Source: Anabaena minutissima FACHB-250
Lineage (GTDB): Bacteria; Cyanobacteriota; Cyanobacteriia; Cyanobacteriales; Nostocaceae
Assembly (NCBI RefSeq): GCF_014697125.1
Contig: NZ_JACJRG010000002.1
Span: 1-64,000, forward strand
Reading direction: 5' to 3'
DNA: 64,000 nucleotides
In this document: one piece after another, positions 46,057 through 55,981 of the stretch
Layout: each line of letters begins with the position of its first letter
How positions within the stretch are numbered: position 1 is the first letter of the stretch
Notes under the pieces: generated by a model
What the model was told of the DNA's origin: nothing
Databases searched by the model: none
What the model saw: only the letters and a program-made list of their open reading frames with translations
Made by a program: the position numbers and the translations under genes

Positions 46057-47994
46057 ATGACGAGCAGTTACAGTGCCGATCAGATTCAAGTTCTGGAAGG
46101 TCTGGAAGCCGTCCGCAAACGACCGGGGATGTACATCGGTTCTACCGGCCCGCGAGGACTCCACCATTTAGTTTATGAGGTGGTCGATAACTCTATTGAT
46201 GAAGCATTGGCAGGTCACTGTACTCATATAGAAGTTGACCTCAATGCTGATGGATCAGTGACGGTGACAGATGATGGCCGCGGTATTCCAATTGATACTC
46301 ACTCACGCACGGGGAGATCGGCCTTAGAAACTGTGCTAACCGTGCTGCACGCTGGGGGTAAGTTTGGCGGCGGTGGTTATAAAGTTTCTGGGGGATTGCA
46401 CGGGGTTGGGATTTCTGTCGTTAATGCCTTATCGGAAGTTGTAGAAGTAACCGTTTGGCGAGATAAAAAGGTTCACACTCAGCGATATGAACGGGGTGTC
46501 CCTGTCACGGAACTCATAGCCAAGCCTTATAAGGAAGCAAGAACAGGTACATCTGTCAGCTTTAAGCCAGATCCGCAAATTTTTACCACTAATACTGAGT
46601 TTGATTACATTACCCTATCATCTCGATTACGCGAATTAGCGTATTTGAATGCAGGGGTGAAAATTACCTTTACCGATCACCGTTTAGACGTTATTAAAAG
46701 CGATACACCCAAGGTAGAAAGCTACGAGTATAAGGGTGGGATTCGGGAATACATCGCTTACATGAACCGCGAAAAGCAGCCACTGCACGAAGAAATTATT
46801 TATGTGCAGGGAGAACGCAATAACGTACAAATAGAAGTCTCCTTGCAGTGGTGTACAGATGCTTACACAGATAATGTCCTAGGTTTTGCCAACAATATTC
46901 GTACTGTTGATGGTGGTACACACCTTGAAGGTTTGAAAGCGGTTTTAACCAGAACGTTAAATGCGATCGCTCGCAAGCGCAATAAAATTAAAGAAAATGA
47001 ACCTAACCTGAGTGGTGAACACGTCCGGGAGGGTTTAACGGCAGTTATTTCTGTGAAAGTACCAGATCCAGAATTTGAAGGACAAACCAAAACTAAACTC
47101 GGTAACACCGAAGTTCGGGGTATTGTCGATTCTTTGGTAGGTGAGGTTCTCACAGAGTATCTAGAATTTCGTCCCGGTATAGCAGACTCTATATTAGACA
47201 AAGCTATTCAAGCTTTCAAAGCCGCAGAAGCTGCACGCCACGCGCGGGAGTTAGTACGACGCAAATCAGTATTAGAATCCTCCCCATTACCCGGTAAGTT
47301 AGCAGATTGCAGTTCCCGTGATCCTAGTGAATCAGAAATATTTATAGTGGAAGGGGATTCTGCGGGTGGTAGTGCTAAACAAGGACGCGATCGCCGTACC
47401 CAAGCAATCTTGCCTCTACGCGGTAAAATTCTCAATATCGAGAAAACTGACGACTCCAAAATCTATAAGAATAATGAAGTCCAGGCTTTAATCACAGCCT
47501 TGGGTTTGGGAGTCAAAGGTGACGAATTCGATTCCACCCAACTACGTTATCACCGCATCGTGATTATGACAGACGCGGACGTAGACGGGGCGCACATCCG
47601 CACACTGTTACTGACATTCTTCTACCGATACCAGCGATCGCTCATTGAAGAAGGGTTTATCTATATTGCTTGTCCCCCATTATATAAAGTAGAACGGGGA
47701 CGCAATCATGATTATTGTTATAGCGATCGCGAACTGCAAGCAATAATCGCCAAATTCCCGGCTAATGCCAACTATACCATCCAACGCTTTAAAGGTTTGG
47801 GGGAAATGATGCCTGCACAACTTTGGGATACCACTATGAACCCTCAAAGCCGCACCCTCAAACGGGTGGAAATTGAAGATGCTGCCGAAGCAGATCGCAT
47901 CTTTACTATTTTAATGGGCGATCGTGTTGCACCTAGACGTGAATTTATCGAAACCTATGGTTCTAAACTAAACCTCCACGATCTCGATATCTAA
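46057..47994 (+). CDS. gyrB: DNA gyrase subunit B
   Basis: A 645-residue type IIA topoisomerase ATPase subunit. GHKL ATPase motifs: [33 protein letters not shown]; transducer region with [37 protein letters not shown] and [18 protein letters not shown]-terminal QRFKGLGEM. It introduces negative supercoils together with GyrA (not in the window). ATG 46057 is preceded by AGGAG with seven bases between; an upstream in-frame start at 45883 would add 58 repeat-derived residues, so I reject it. A hairpin terminator follows at 48025. Confidence 0.96.
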   Translation: MTSSYSADQIQVLEGLEAVRKRPGMYIGSTGPRGLHHLVYEVVDNSIDEALAGHCTHIEVDLNADGSVTVTDDGRGIPIDTHSRTGRSALETVLTVLHAGGKFGGGGYKVSGGLHGVGISVVNALSEVVEVTVWRDKKVHTQRYERGVPVTELIAKPYKEARTGTSVSFKPDPQIFTTNTEFDYITLSSRLRELAYLNAGVKITFTDHRLDVIKSDTPKVESYEYKGGIREYIAYMNREKQPLHEEIIYVQGERNNVQIEVSLQWCTDAYTDNVLGFANNIRTVDGGTHLEGLKAVLTRTLNAIARKRNKIKENEPNLSGEHVREGLTAVISVKVPDPEFEGQTKTKLGNTEVRGIVDSLVGEVLTEYLEFRPGIADSILDKAIQAFKAAEAARHARELVRRKSVLESSPLPGKLADCSSRDPSESEIFIVEGDSAGGSAKQGRDRRTQAILPLRGKILNIEKTDDSKIYKNNEVQALITALGLGVKGDEFDSTQLRYHRIVIMTDADVDGAHIRTLLLTFFYRYQRSLIEEGFIYIACPPLYKVERGRNHDYCYSDRELQAIIAKFPANANYTIQRFKGLGEMMPAQLWDTTMNPQSRTLKRVEIEDAAEADRIFTILMGDRVAPRREFIETYGSKLNLHDLDI

Positions 47995-48024
47995 TCAGCT
48001 GACTAGCCTCAAATAAACTTCTGC

Positions 48025-48054
48025 ATGGGTAATTGGTAAACATCAATTACCCAT
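48025..48054 (+). terminator. hairpin terminator after gyrB
   Basis: ATGGGTAATTG (48025-48035) pairs perfectly with CAATTACCCAT (48044-48054) around an 8-base loop, followed by TTATTG. It lies 31 bases after the gyrB stop. T-run is weak, so intrinsic termination is likely but not certain. Confidence 0.65.
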
Positions 48055-49611
48055 TTATTGTCAATGTTCACCTCTACCCTCATCGCCTCACCACGCCAAC
48101 ACAACCAATAACACAGTAACTTCACAAAGAAAAAATCTTTAGAGTGCAGGATATCTACCAAGGAAGTCAGTCCGGGAAATTTGTTTTGTTTTTTCGGTTA
48201 AGGAAAATTGTTTGATAATATACATTAAGGAATCATTAACTACATCATCAATTTTTATTGATATTAAAATGCACAAAAATGTTTTCGTGTCAAGTAAATT
48301 TTCCAAATTGATTGAATATTGTTTGTTATTGCTTGAATAATTCAAAAAAATATTAATTTTTAGTTACCAAGCTCATTAATGCCACCATCGGAAACAGCAT
48401 TTGTTAAGCTGGGATAGCAAAGCTCTGTATTAGTCAGACTAGTATAACTATCCGAGTTTCTTCAGCATCAAAGATGACGAAATCACAATATTTTCCAGGA
48501 CATAAGCCGAATTTATTGCAATTTTTTGACAACCTACCATATTGAAAATAGGTTAAACCTAAAGATGAAGACTAAAATTAACCATCCCCTTATCCCAATG
48601 CCCAAAGTAGACAATAGTCTGCTACTAGCTAGCTAATATGTTCTCTCTTTAACTTTTTGAGAGCTATAATTTCATCTGTATTAGATAAAGTTTTGCTTTA
48701 AGTCAGCAAATATCTGTAATCCCAACTGTCAAATCCCTTTTTAATTGATTAAAATATCGTTGGATACAATAATCAAAGTTTGTCAAGATTCAGAGGTGTG
48801 AAATCTCAGCATTGCGCTAATGTGTGAATAAGGCTGAATTTCTGAAATCTCAACTAACTACCATTCGGGTAGTGTCCAAAACCTTTACTAGCTAGTAAAG
48901 GCGGTTGACACGTAAAAAGTTCAGTCTTTAAAGACAAGAACTAACTCCATTGGTATCTTGATTTAATTGGAAGTCTTACCCAATTCTCCGGACTAACTGT
49001 TTTATGAAGGAATTGTAAAAATGGGTGACTCAATGCTTCTGGAATAAGTTAACATGAAATACACTATATTCTAGGTAATTTGTGTTTTACATAATACATA
49101 AAATTATGTAAAGACAGCTTTAAATTCCTGAGAATATAAAGATAATGCCACTGCAATTCAAAAAAACTTTAGAGAAAATTTAAGTGCATCACTACCATGT
49201 TTAATGTCTTTTTGATATTAGTGGCTTTACCTTGCTTAATGACTTCATGATTAACACACAAAAAAAGTGCAATTTTTGTGAAACAGGCTACAATCGAAAC
49301 AGTCTTTATAGGAAAATATGCCCACAGCCATAATTCATTTATACCGAGGGATAAATTTTTTGATCAAGACAAATTTTTTTAGAGAAGCCAGTTAAAAGTT
49401 GTATGCGAGAGCAACAATTTTCGCTGGCATTGATAGGTGAGTAAGTCAGCATCCACTGCGGCTTTTCCCATTCGTTAAGGAAGAGCAAAACTTCCTAGAA
49501 ACACCAGGGTAATCAATCTAAAACCCTATTGTTTATCAACTAGCTCAATTTAAAAAGAGCAGTAACCAAGTCTTGAGTAATTGATTCTGCAAGGAGCATG
49601 AGGAACGCGGC
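48055..49611. promoter_or_regulatory. 1.56-kb gap with presumed sigA leader and promoters
   Basis: AT-rich, no recognisable gene on either strand. It holds a perfect 20-bp palindrome, CCTTTACTAGCTAGTAAAGG (48882-48901), immediately before TTGACA (48905-48910). sigA in Anabaena is known to have more than one promoter, including nitrogen-responsive ones; the exact sites cannot be fixed here. The last 220 bases are probably untranslated leader. A 68-codon minus-strand frame at 48139-48345 has no recognisable features. Confidence 0.45.
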
Positions 49612-50790
49612 ATGAACCAGGCTAACAACGTACTCGATAGCATTTATCAGCCTGACCTAGAAATAATGAATCAGCCTGAAGAAATCGAGTTAGAAGACCT
49701 CTTAATTGAAGAAGAAGAAGAGGACTTGCTGCTTACCGATGAAGGCGAAATTGATGATTTTTTAGAGCCTCAGTCTGATGAGGACGACGCAAAGTCTGGA
49801 AAAGCCGCTAAATCGCGTCGTCGGACACAAAGCAAGAAGAAGCACTACACTGAAGATTCGATTCGTCTTTACTTGCAAGAAATCGGTCGAATTCGGCTGT
49901 TGCGTGCCGATGAAGAAATCGAATTGGCGCGGAAAATTGCTGATTTATTGGAATTAGAGCGGGTGCGAGATAGGTTGCAAGACCAATTAGAACGCGAACC
50001 CGAATATAAAGAATGGGCAGAAGCAGTACAACTACCATTACCAGCATTTCGTTATCGTCTGCACATTGGTCGCAGAGCGAAAGATAAAATGGTGCAATCG
50101 AACCTACGTCTTGTAGTTTCAATTGCTAAGAAGTACATGAATCGCGGTTTATCATTCCAAGATTTAATTCAAGAAGGTAGTCTTGGCTTGATTCGGGCTG
50201 CGGAGAAGTTTGACCATGAGAAAGGTTATAAATTCTCCACCTACGCTACATGGTGGATTCGCCAAGCCATCACCAGAGCAATAGCAGACCAATCGCGTAC
50301 CATTCGTCTACCTGTTCACCTCTACGAAACCATTTCGCGCATTAAGAAAACTACCAAGTTGTTGTCTCAAGAAATGGGACGCAAACCAACAGAAGAAGAA
50401 ATCGCAACTCGCATGGAAATGACCATCGAGAAACTACGATTCATTGCTAAATCTGCTCAATTACCAATTTCACTAGAAACACCCATTGGTAAAGAAGAAG
50501 ATTCCCGCTTAGGTGATTTTATTGAATCCGACGGTGAAACACCAGAAGATCAAGTTTCTAAAAATCTTCTCCGTGAAGACCTCGAAAAAGTCCTCGATAG
50601 CCTCAGCCCTCGTGAACGCGATGTTCTCAGACTCCGCTACGGTTTAGATGATGGTCGGATGAAGACCTTAGAGGAAATTGGTCAGATTTTCAACGTTACC
50701 CGTGAACGGATTCGTCAAATAGAAGCCAAAGCACTCCGTAAGTTACGCCATCCCAATCGCAATAGCGTACTTAAGGAATATATCCGGTAG
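49612..50790 (+). CDS. sigA: principal RNA polymerase sigma factor
   Basis: A 392-residue group 1 sigma-70. An acidic N-terminal region (about 1-60, including [17 protein letters not shown]) stands in place of the long region 1.1 of E. coli. Region 1.2: [16 protein letters not shown]; region 2: [33 protein letters not shown], then the -10-binding [14 protein letters not shown]; region 3 around [12 protein letters not shown]; region 4: [19 protein letters not shown], and the -35-reading [16 protein letters not shown]. It gives housekeeping transcription in cyanobacteria. ATG 49612 lies 10-14 bases after a purine-rich AGGAG/GAGGA. A strong terminator follows at 50881. Confidence 0.97.
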   Translation: MNQANNVLDSIYQPDLEIMNQPEEIELEDLLIEEEEEDLLLTDEGEIDDFLEPQSDEDDAKSGKAAKSRRRTQSKKKHYTEDSIRLYLQEIGRIRLLRADEEIELARKIADLLELERVRDRLQDQLEREPEYKEWAEAVQLPLPAFRYRLHIGRRAKDKMVQSNLRLVVSIAKKYMNRGLSFQDLIQEGSLGLIRAAEKFDHEKGYKFSTYATWWIRQAITRAIADQSRTIRLPVHLYETISRIKKTTKLLSQEMGRKPTEEEIATRMEMTIEKLRFIAKSAQLPISLETPIGKEEDSRLGDFIESDGETPEDQVSKNLLREDLEKVLDSLSPRERDVLRLRYGLDDGRMKTLEEIGQIFNVTRERIRQIEAKALRKLRHPNRNSVLKEYIR

Positions 50791-50880
50791 TCCTAAATCA
50801 ATAGTCAATTATCAATAAATAATCAAGCTTTTTCAATCTTGAACTTGACTGTGGACTTGCGACTATTGATTAAAAATAAT

Positions 50881-50917
50881 AAAAAACCTGGGAGATAATT
50901 TAACTCCCAGGTTTTTT
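50881..50917. terminator. strong bidirectional terminator between sigA and the Hlip gene
   Basis: A 14-bp perfect stem (AAAAAACCTGGGAG with CTCCCAGGTTTTTT, 9-base loop) with T-runs on both strands. It can terminate rightward sigA and the leftward Hlip transcript; 90 bases after the sigA stop. Confidence 0.92.
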
Positions 50918-51060
50918 GTTTATCTCTTTATTATTACGAGGTAACCTGACATCTTAAAACTTATACCAACTCAAAAGATAGAAGCAACACATTTATCTAG
51001 GTAATAGCGCAGTGGATTACGCACCTACGTGTCTATTTGTCGCATCTTTTTAAACTAGTA

Positions 51061-51240
51061 TTACAGAATGCCCCAGAAATGTAAAAAGCCTTGACCAGAG
51101 AACAATTCAATTAATACAGCCGCTAAAAAACCAATCATTGCCAAGCGACCGTTCCAAATTTCGGCTTGGGGAGTAAAGCCCCAACGCCAAGCGTTACGAT
51201 CTTCGATTACAGGAGCTGTGATTTTTGTTGTGTCTGTCAT
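51061..51240 (-). CDS. high-light-inducible protein (Hlip, chlorophyll a/b-binding-like)
   Basis: A 59-residue single-helix thylakoid protein with the chlorophyll-binding [16 protein letters not shown] (Glu, Asn, Arg of the ExxxNxRxAM motif). Hlips protect photosystem II and chlorophyll biosynthesis against excess light. ATG 51240 has GGAG eight bases upstream and is preferred over the GTG three codons earlier. The upstream region shows a promoter and an HLR1-like site, which fits light-stress control by RpaB. Confidence 0.92.
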   Translation of the reverse strand: MTDTTKITAPVIEDRNAWRWGFTPQAEIWNGRLAMIGFLAAVLIELFSGQGFLHFWGIL

Positions 51241-51270
51241 GATTGGCACTCCAAACTGAATTTGCTAAGG

Positions 51271-51318
51271 ATTGTTGCCTTATGTAAACTAATATAACAA
51301 TATTTTTTAGAAATGCAA
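51271..51318 (-). promoter_or_regulatory. Hlip promoter with HLR1-like RpaB site
   Basis: On the minus strand: -35 TTGCAT (51318-51313), 16-base spacer, -10 TATATT (51296-51291), then TTTACATA-AG-GCAACAAT (51288-51271). The last matches HLR1 (K-TTACA-WW, two bases, K-TTACA-WW) perfectly in its first half, with two mismatches in the second. It covers the expected start point, the position from which RpaB represses high-light genes. Confidence 0.55.
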
Positions 51319-51704
51319 CATTTCTTTATAGTTTTCTGGCGATAAATTGACGGCGATTGTCGCATACATCAAACAAATAGCTTGATACATCTATCTTTTG
51401 ATATAAATATTTCAAGTTAGAACAGGTAACTACCTGCATATGGCAATATTAATAATCCTGATTATTGGCAGAATTTAGCAACTCTTATGAAATATTTTCA
51501 AAAGCTAATAGTTTTTCTGTCGTAGATAATTTGCAAAAATTGGCGTGTCAATCTCTTGTCTCCCCATCCCTCTGACTTCTCAACTTCAAGGGAATGATAA
51601 AATACTCAGATGTAATTCCTGCAATTGTATTAATTAAAACGAAATAATGGGACTGATGAATGCCAAGATCAACATAAGGATGTCATAACGGTATCACCAG
51701 CACT
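51319..51704. other. 386-base gap upstream of the SagB-type gene
   Basis: AT-rich upstream portion of the Hlip promoter and leader of the dehydrogenase gene. I looked for a short precursor peptide gene with Cys/Ser/Thr-rich core and saw none; the only tiny plus-strand frame near 51647 is about 12 codons. No repeat of note. Confidence 0.4.
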
Positions 51705-53237
51705 ATGCCAGAACTACACCAATCAATTGCCCAACACTATCATGAACGGACTAAATATGACCCTGATACCCTTGCTGCTAAGAGCCAGAGTTTAGATTGG
51801 GCTAAACAGCCAGTACCTTTTAAGGAGTATAGAATTGGTTCTGATATTGACCTCAAACCTTATATTCAAGAAACTCCAGAGGCGTTTGTCAACGACCCTA
51901 ATTCCCAATGGTGGCAAAGACTTTCGCGGTTTTTGTTTCGCAGTTACGGATTGACAGCTAGAATGCCTTCTCTGGGGAATACGGTATATTTACGTTCTGC
52001 TCCCAGTGCTGGGGGATTATATCCTGCGGAAGTGTATGTAGTGTCTCGTGGTACACCCCTATTACCGCCAGGGCTGTATAACTACCAATGTCGGACTCAT
52101 TCACTGACCCACTATTGGGAAAATGACATGTGGCAAGCATTGCAAGAAGCTTGTTTTTGGCATCCGGCTTTAGAAAATACCCAATTAGCAATCATTGTAA
52201 CGGCAGTTTTCTATCGTTCTGCTTGGCGGTATGAAGACCGGGCTTATCGGCGGATTTGTTTGGATACAGGACATTTATTGGGCAATATAGAATTAGCAGG
52301 GGCAATTACTGATTATCGCCCGCATTTGATTGGTGGTTTTATTGATGAAGCAGTTAATAATTTACTTTATATAGATCCATTACAGGAAGGAGCGATCGCT
52401 GTTTTACCTCTGGCAGACTTATTAGATATCAGACAAAATTTACCATCAGGATGTACTGCCCTCCCCTCAGCTACAGAAACTAACTATCCCCACATACCGG
52501 ATGGTGAACTTCTGTCATATTTTCATTCCCACACCCAAATTAATACAGGTATTACGGGCAACCTGAATTTACCTACAGTCAAACAACCAAAATCCTTAGA
52601 AGATAAATATAATTTTCCTTTCTGTCTAAAAGTTCCTACTACCACCACACCCATTTATTGGGGAAACCATCTCTCAGATTTAGAACTTACCATCCACAAG
52701 CGGCGTTCTACCCGTGCTTACAATGGTGATGAGTTAATTTTAGATGAACTTAAAGCTTTACTCGATTTCACCTATCAATCCCAAAATTATCTAGACCAAA
52801 ATTTAGATCCTGCACCTGATTACTTTGATTTGAATTTAATCCAAACATTTATTGCTGTTTGCGGTGTTAAAGGACTAGAAACTGGTTGTTACTATTACGC
52901 ACCCAAAGCCCAAGAATTACGACAAATCAGGTTTAAGAATTTCCGGCGAGAATTACACTTCCTTTGTTTGGGTCAGGAACTAGGTCGAGATGCTGCGGTC
53001 GTGCTTTTTCATACAGCCGACCTGAAATCAGCTATTGCTCAATATGGCGATCGCGTTTATCGTTACTTACACATGGATGCTGGTCATTTAGGGCAACGTC
53101 TAAATTTAGCTGCCACTCATCTAAATTTAGGTGTCAGTGGTATCGGTGGCTTTTTCGATGACCAAGTAAATGAAGTTTTAGGAATTCCTGCTGATGAAGC
53201 TGTGATTTACATCACTACTTTAGGTCGTCCGCGATGA
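51705..53237 (+). CDS. SagB-type dehydrogenase with two nitroreductase domains
   Basis: A 510-residue FMN-binding protein of the SagB/ThcOx family, which oxidises azolines to azoles in ribosomal peptide natural products. Two nitroreductase-fold halves: about 80-250 (RSAPSAGGLYPAEVYVV, RICLDTGHLLGNIELAG) and about 330-510 (HKRRSTRAYNGDEL, LHMDAGHLGQRLNLAAT, GIGGFFDDQVNE). The second half has the Asp/Gly FMN loop, and both have DxGHLxxN. No cyclodehydratase, precursor peptide or protease gene flanks it, so it acts on an unknown substrate. It is followed 254 bases later by the cyanobacteriochrome gene in the same direction. Confidence 0.85.
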   Translation: MPELHQSIAQHYHERTKYDPDTLAAKSQSLDWAKQPVPFKEYRIGSDIDLKPYIQETPEAFVNDPNSQWWQRLSRFLFRSYGLTARMPSLGNTVYLRSAPSAGGLYPAEVYVVSRGTPLLPPGLYNYQCRTHSLTHYWENDMWQALQEACFWHPALENTQLAIIVTAVFYRSAWRYEDRAYRRICLDTGHLLGNIELAGAITDYRPHLIGGFIDEAVNNLLYIDPLQEGAIAVLPLADLLDIRQNLPSGCTALPSATETNYPHIPDGELLSYFHSHTQINTGITGNLNLPTVKQPKSLEDKYNFPFCLKVPTTTTPIYWGNHLSDLELTIHKRRSTRAYNGDELILDELKALLDFTYQSQNYLDQNLDPAPDYFDLNLIQTFIAVCGVKGLETGCYYYAPKAQELRQIRFKNFRRELHFLCLGQELGRDAAVVLFHTADLKSAIAQYGDRVYRYLHMDAGHLGQRLNLAATHLNLGVSGIGGFFDDQVNEVLGIPADEAVIYITTLGRPR

Positions 53238-53491
53238 AATAAATCACAAGGTTTCAAAGAATTTTAGATTATAACTAGCTCTCTAGTGTAACTATTTTAT
53301 TTGTCTTTACGTACGGCTCATTAGTGAGATAAAACCTGGAAATACGAACAAATTATTTATTTGTATTGACACTCCCTAATAACTAACTGCCAATTTGGGA
53401 TAATTTGTTTTATTTCCCTTCTCCTCAACTTATTTTAATATTTTTACTAATAAAGCAAATCACAACTTTTTGAAAAAATAAGTAATCAATA

Positions 53492-55939
53492 ATGTTATTA
53501 CCTGACGATGAAAGCCAACGCCTCGAATTTTTACAAAAATGTCAGATTTTAGATACACCACCGGAAGAAGCTTTCGATAATCTGGTGCAGTTGGCTGCTG
53601 ATATTTGTGAAACACCAATAGCTTTTATTAGTCTCATAGATACTGATCGGGAATGGTTTAAGTCCAAAGTGGGAATAACTGAATCAGAAATACCACGGAG
53701 CATTTGTTTGGGTAATTATACTATTTTGCAAAGGGAAATATTAGTTATTTCAGATATTTTGCAAGATGATAGGTTTGCTGAAAATTCTCCAGTATTATCA
53801 AACTGTCATGTGCGTTTCTATGCAGGTATTCCTCTAATTACTGCCAATGGCTTTGCAATAGGTAGTCTGGCTGTTATGGATTTTGTACCACGGCACTTGA
53901 ACCATAAGGTACAGGCTTCATTACATAGATTGGCAAGTCAAGTAATGAGCCAAATTAAGTTACACCAAGAGAAAAGAATTCATGTCGAAGAACGGGAAAT
54001 AATTGAACACGCACTACAGACAAGTGAGGCTAGACTGAGAGGTATTATCGAGGCTATTCCTGTCCCACTAATTATTTCACGGGTAGCAGATGGTTTAATT
54101 TTATATAGCAACTCAGAATTTATTCAAAAATTCCAATTAACTAATGATGATTTAGTAAATCGGCATATTTCAGAGCTATACCAAAACTCGAATGACAAAC
54201 AAAAAACTTTAGCAGCATTAGCTCAAAATGGTTCTTTAGTAAATTACGATATCCAATTTAAGCGAACTGATGGTACATTATTTTGGGCTATTGCATCATT
54301 ACAATACTTAAATTTTAACAACGAATATGCTATTTTAACTATCCTTTATGATATCACTGAACGAAAAAATGCCGAGGTAAAACTCCAAGAGCAAAATTCC
54401 TTCTTGCAAAATATTTTTGCACTTATTCCTTTAATGATTGCAATTGTTAATACCGATGGTAAAGTTCAATGGGTAAACCAAGAGTTAGAACGTATTTTAG
54501 GTTTGGGTTTAGAAGATTTTCAAACTCGTGATGTTTTAGCAGAGTTGTACCCTGAACCTGAATATTATCAGTCAGTGATTAATTGTATTCAATCGGCAGA
54601 CAGCTCTTGGAATGATTGGAAAACTTTGTTACCAAATGGTCGGTTAATAGATACATCTTGGGCAAATATCCTACTTCCTAATGGTCAAATCATCGGGATT
54701 GGACAGGATATTACAGCACGTAAACAAACTGAACGCACACTCAAAGCTCAAGCTGAAAGAGAGCAACTAATGCGAACTATTGCTCAAAGAATACATCAAT
54801 CTTTAAATCTTCAAGATATTCTCAATGCCACAGTTCAAGAAGTGAGAGATTTACTAGAAGTTGATCGCGTTGTAGTTTATCAGTTTGATCTAAATATGGT
54901 TGGTAAAATTGTTGCCGAATCAGTACAACCAGGATGGACAATTTCTTTGAGTACAGACATTGAGGATACTTGTTTTCAGACAGGGGCAGGAGCAGAGTAT
55001 TACCAGAGAAGAAAACGAGCGATCGCGAATATTTATGAAGCTGGACTGACCGATTGTCATATTAAATTATTAGAACAATTTCAAGTCAAAGCCAACCTAG
55101 TCGTACCAATTTTACTAGAAATGGGGGAAGGGGATATTAATCCTCACCTTTGGGGTCTTTTGATAGCACACCAATGTTCTAGCACCAGGATATGGAAAGA
55201 ACATGAACTAGATTTACTTGATCAACTTTCTGTACCAATTGCGATCGCTATTCAACAATCTTACATATTTCAGCAAGCCCATAATGAATTGGCTGAACGA
55301 CAAAAGGCAGAAATTAAATTAAGAAATGCCTTAGCTGAAAAAGAAATTTTATTAAAAGAAGTTCATCATCGGGTTAAAAATAACTTGCAGATAGTTTCTG
55401 GATTATTACAGTTGCAGGCTCAAACCCTCAAAGACCCTGAACTAATTAAAACATTAAGAGATAGTCAAAATCGTGTCGAATCAATATCTATGGTTCACAA
55501 AAATTTATATACTTCTCCTGATATTGGTCAAATTAATATTACTGAATATATTGATAATTTAGTAACTAGTATTATCACCTCATATCATATAGTACCAGGA
55601 AAAATAATTGTAAAAACGGATATTCATCCCATTCATTTGAATATTGACCAAGCGATCACCTGTGGCTTAATCATCAACGAACTAATGTCTAATTCTCTTA
55701 AATATGCTTTTCTTGATCAAGAAAAAGGCATGATTATTATTAGGTTACGTCCTATAAATAACAATATTGAAATGATTATTCAAGATAATGGTGTTGGTTT
55801 ACCGAATGATTTAGATTGGCAGAATCCAGTTTCTCTGGGTCTTTCGTTAGTGTATGATTTGGCAACAGAACAATTAGAAGGAGATGTGACTGTAGAATGT
55901 CTTAATGGCACATTATTTAAAATAAGCTTTCCACAATAA
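53492..55939 (+). CDS. cyanobacteriochrome sensor kinase, GAF-PAS-PAS-DXCF GAF-HisKA_2
   Basis: An 815-residue soluble protein. N-terminal GAF (about 20-165), two PAS domains (about 190-290, 310-425), then a GAF (about 445-600) with the marks of a bilin-binding cyanobacteriochrome: Asp492-Thr-Cys494-Phe495 (DXCF) and Cys522-His523 (DCHIKLLEQFQVKANLV), exactly 28 residues apart as in TePixJ. Two Cys indicate a blue/green-type chromophore with dual thioether linkage. The kinase domain is of the HWE/HisKA_2 type (KEVHHRVKNNLQIVSGLL, phospho-His in the first HH), followed by an ATPase with NELMSNSLKYAF and DNGVGLP. The next gene (42 bases on) has a receiver and is the likely partner. Light response is inferred, not shown. 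Confidence 0.9.
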   Translation: MLLPDDESQRLEFLQKCQILDTPPEEAFDNLVQLAADICETPIAFISLIDTDREWFKSKVGITESEIPRSICLGNYTILQREILVISDILQDDRFAENSPVLSNCHVRFYAGIPLITANGFAIGSLAVMDFVPRHLNHKVQASLHRLASQVMSQIKLHQEKRIHVEEREIIEHALQTSEARLRGIIEAIPVPLIISRVADGLILYSNSEFIQKFQLTNDDLVNRHISELYQNSNDKQKTLAALAQNGSLVNYDIQFKRTDGTLFWAIASLQYLNFNNEYAILTILYDITERKNAEVKLQEQNSFLQNIFALIPLMIAIVNTDGKVQWVNQELERILGLGLEDFQTRDVLAELYPEPEYYQSVINCIQSADSSWNDWKTLLPNGRLIDTSWANILLPNGQIIGIGQDITARKQTERTLKAQAEREQLMRTIAQRIHQSLNLQDILNATVQEVRDLLEVDRVVVYQFDLNMVGKIVAESVQPGWTISLSTDIEDTCFQTGAGAEYYQRRKRAIANIYEAGLTDCHIKLLEQFQVKANLVVPILLEMGEGDINPHLWGLLIAHQCSSTRIWKEHELDLLDQLSVPIAIAIQQSYIFQQAHNELAERQKAEIKLRNALAEKEILLKEVHHRVKNNLQIVSGLLQLQAQTLKDPELIKTLRDSQNRVESISMVHKNLYTSPDIGQINITEYIDNLVTSIITSYHIVPGKIIVKTDIHPIHLNIDQAITCGLIINELMSNSLKYAFLDQEKGMIIIRLRPINNNIEMIIQDNGVGLPNDLDWQNPVSLGLSLVYDLATEQLEGDVTVECLNGTLFKISFPQ

Positions 55940-55981
55940 ATTATTATTGATTAATTAATTTAATAAATTTAAAAAAGAGCA

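Noticed and set aside
48139-48345. 68-codon minus-strand frame between gyrB and sigA
   Set aside because: AT-rich, no known family, no clear ribosome binding site.
49070-49095. NtcA site upstream of sigA
   Set aside because: GTA and TAC in GTAATTTGTGTTTTAC are ten bases apart instead of eight, so it does not fit the consensus.
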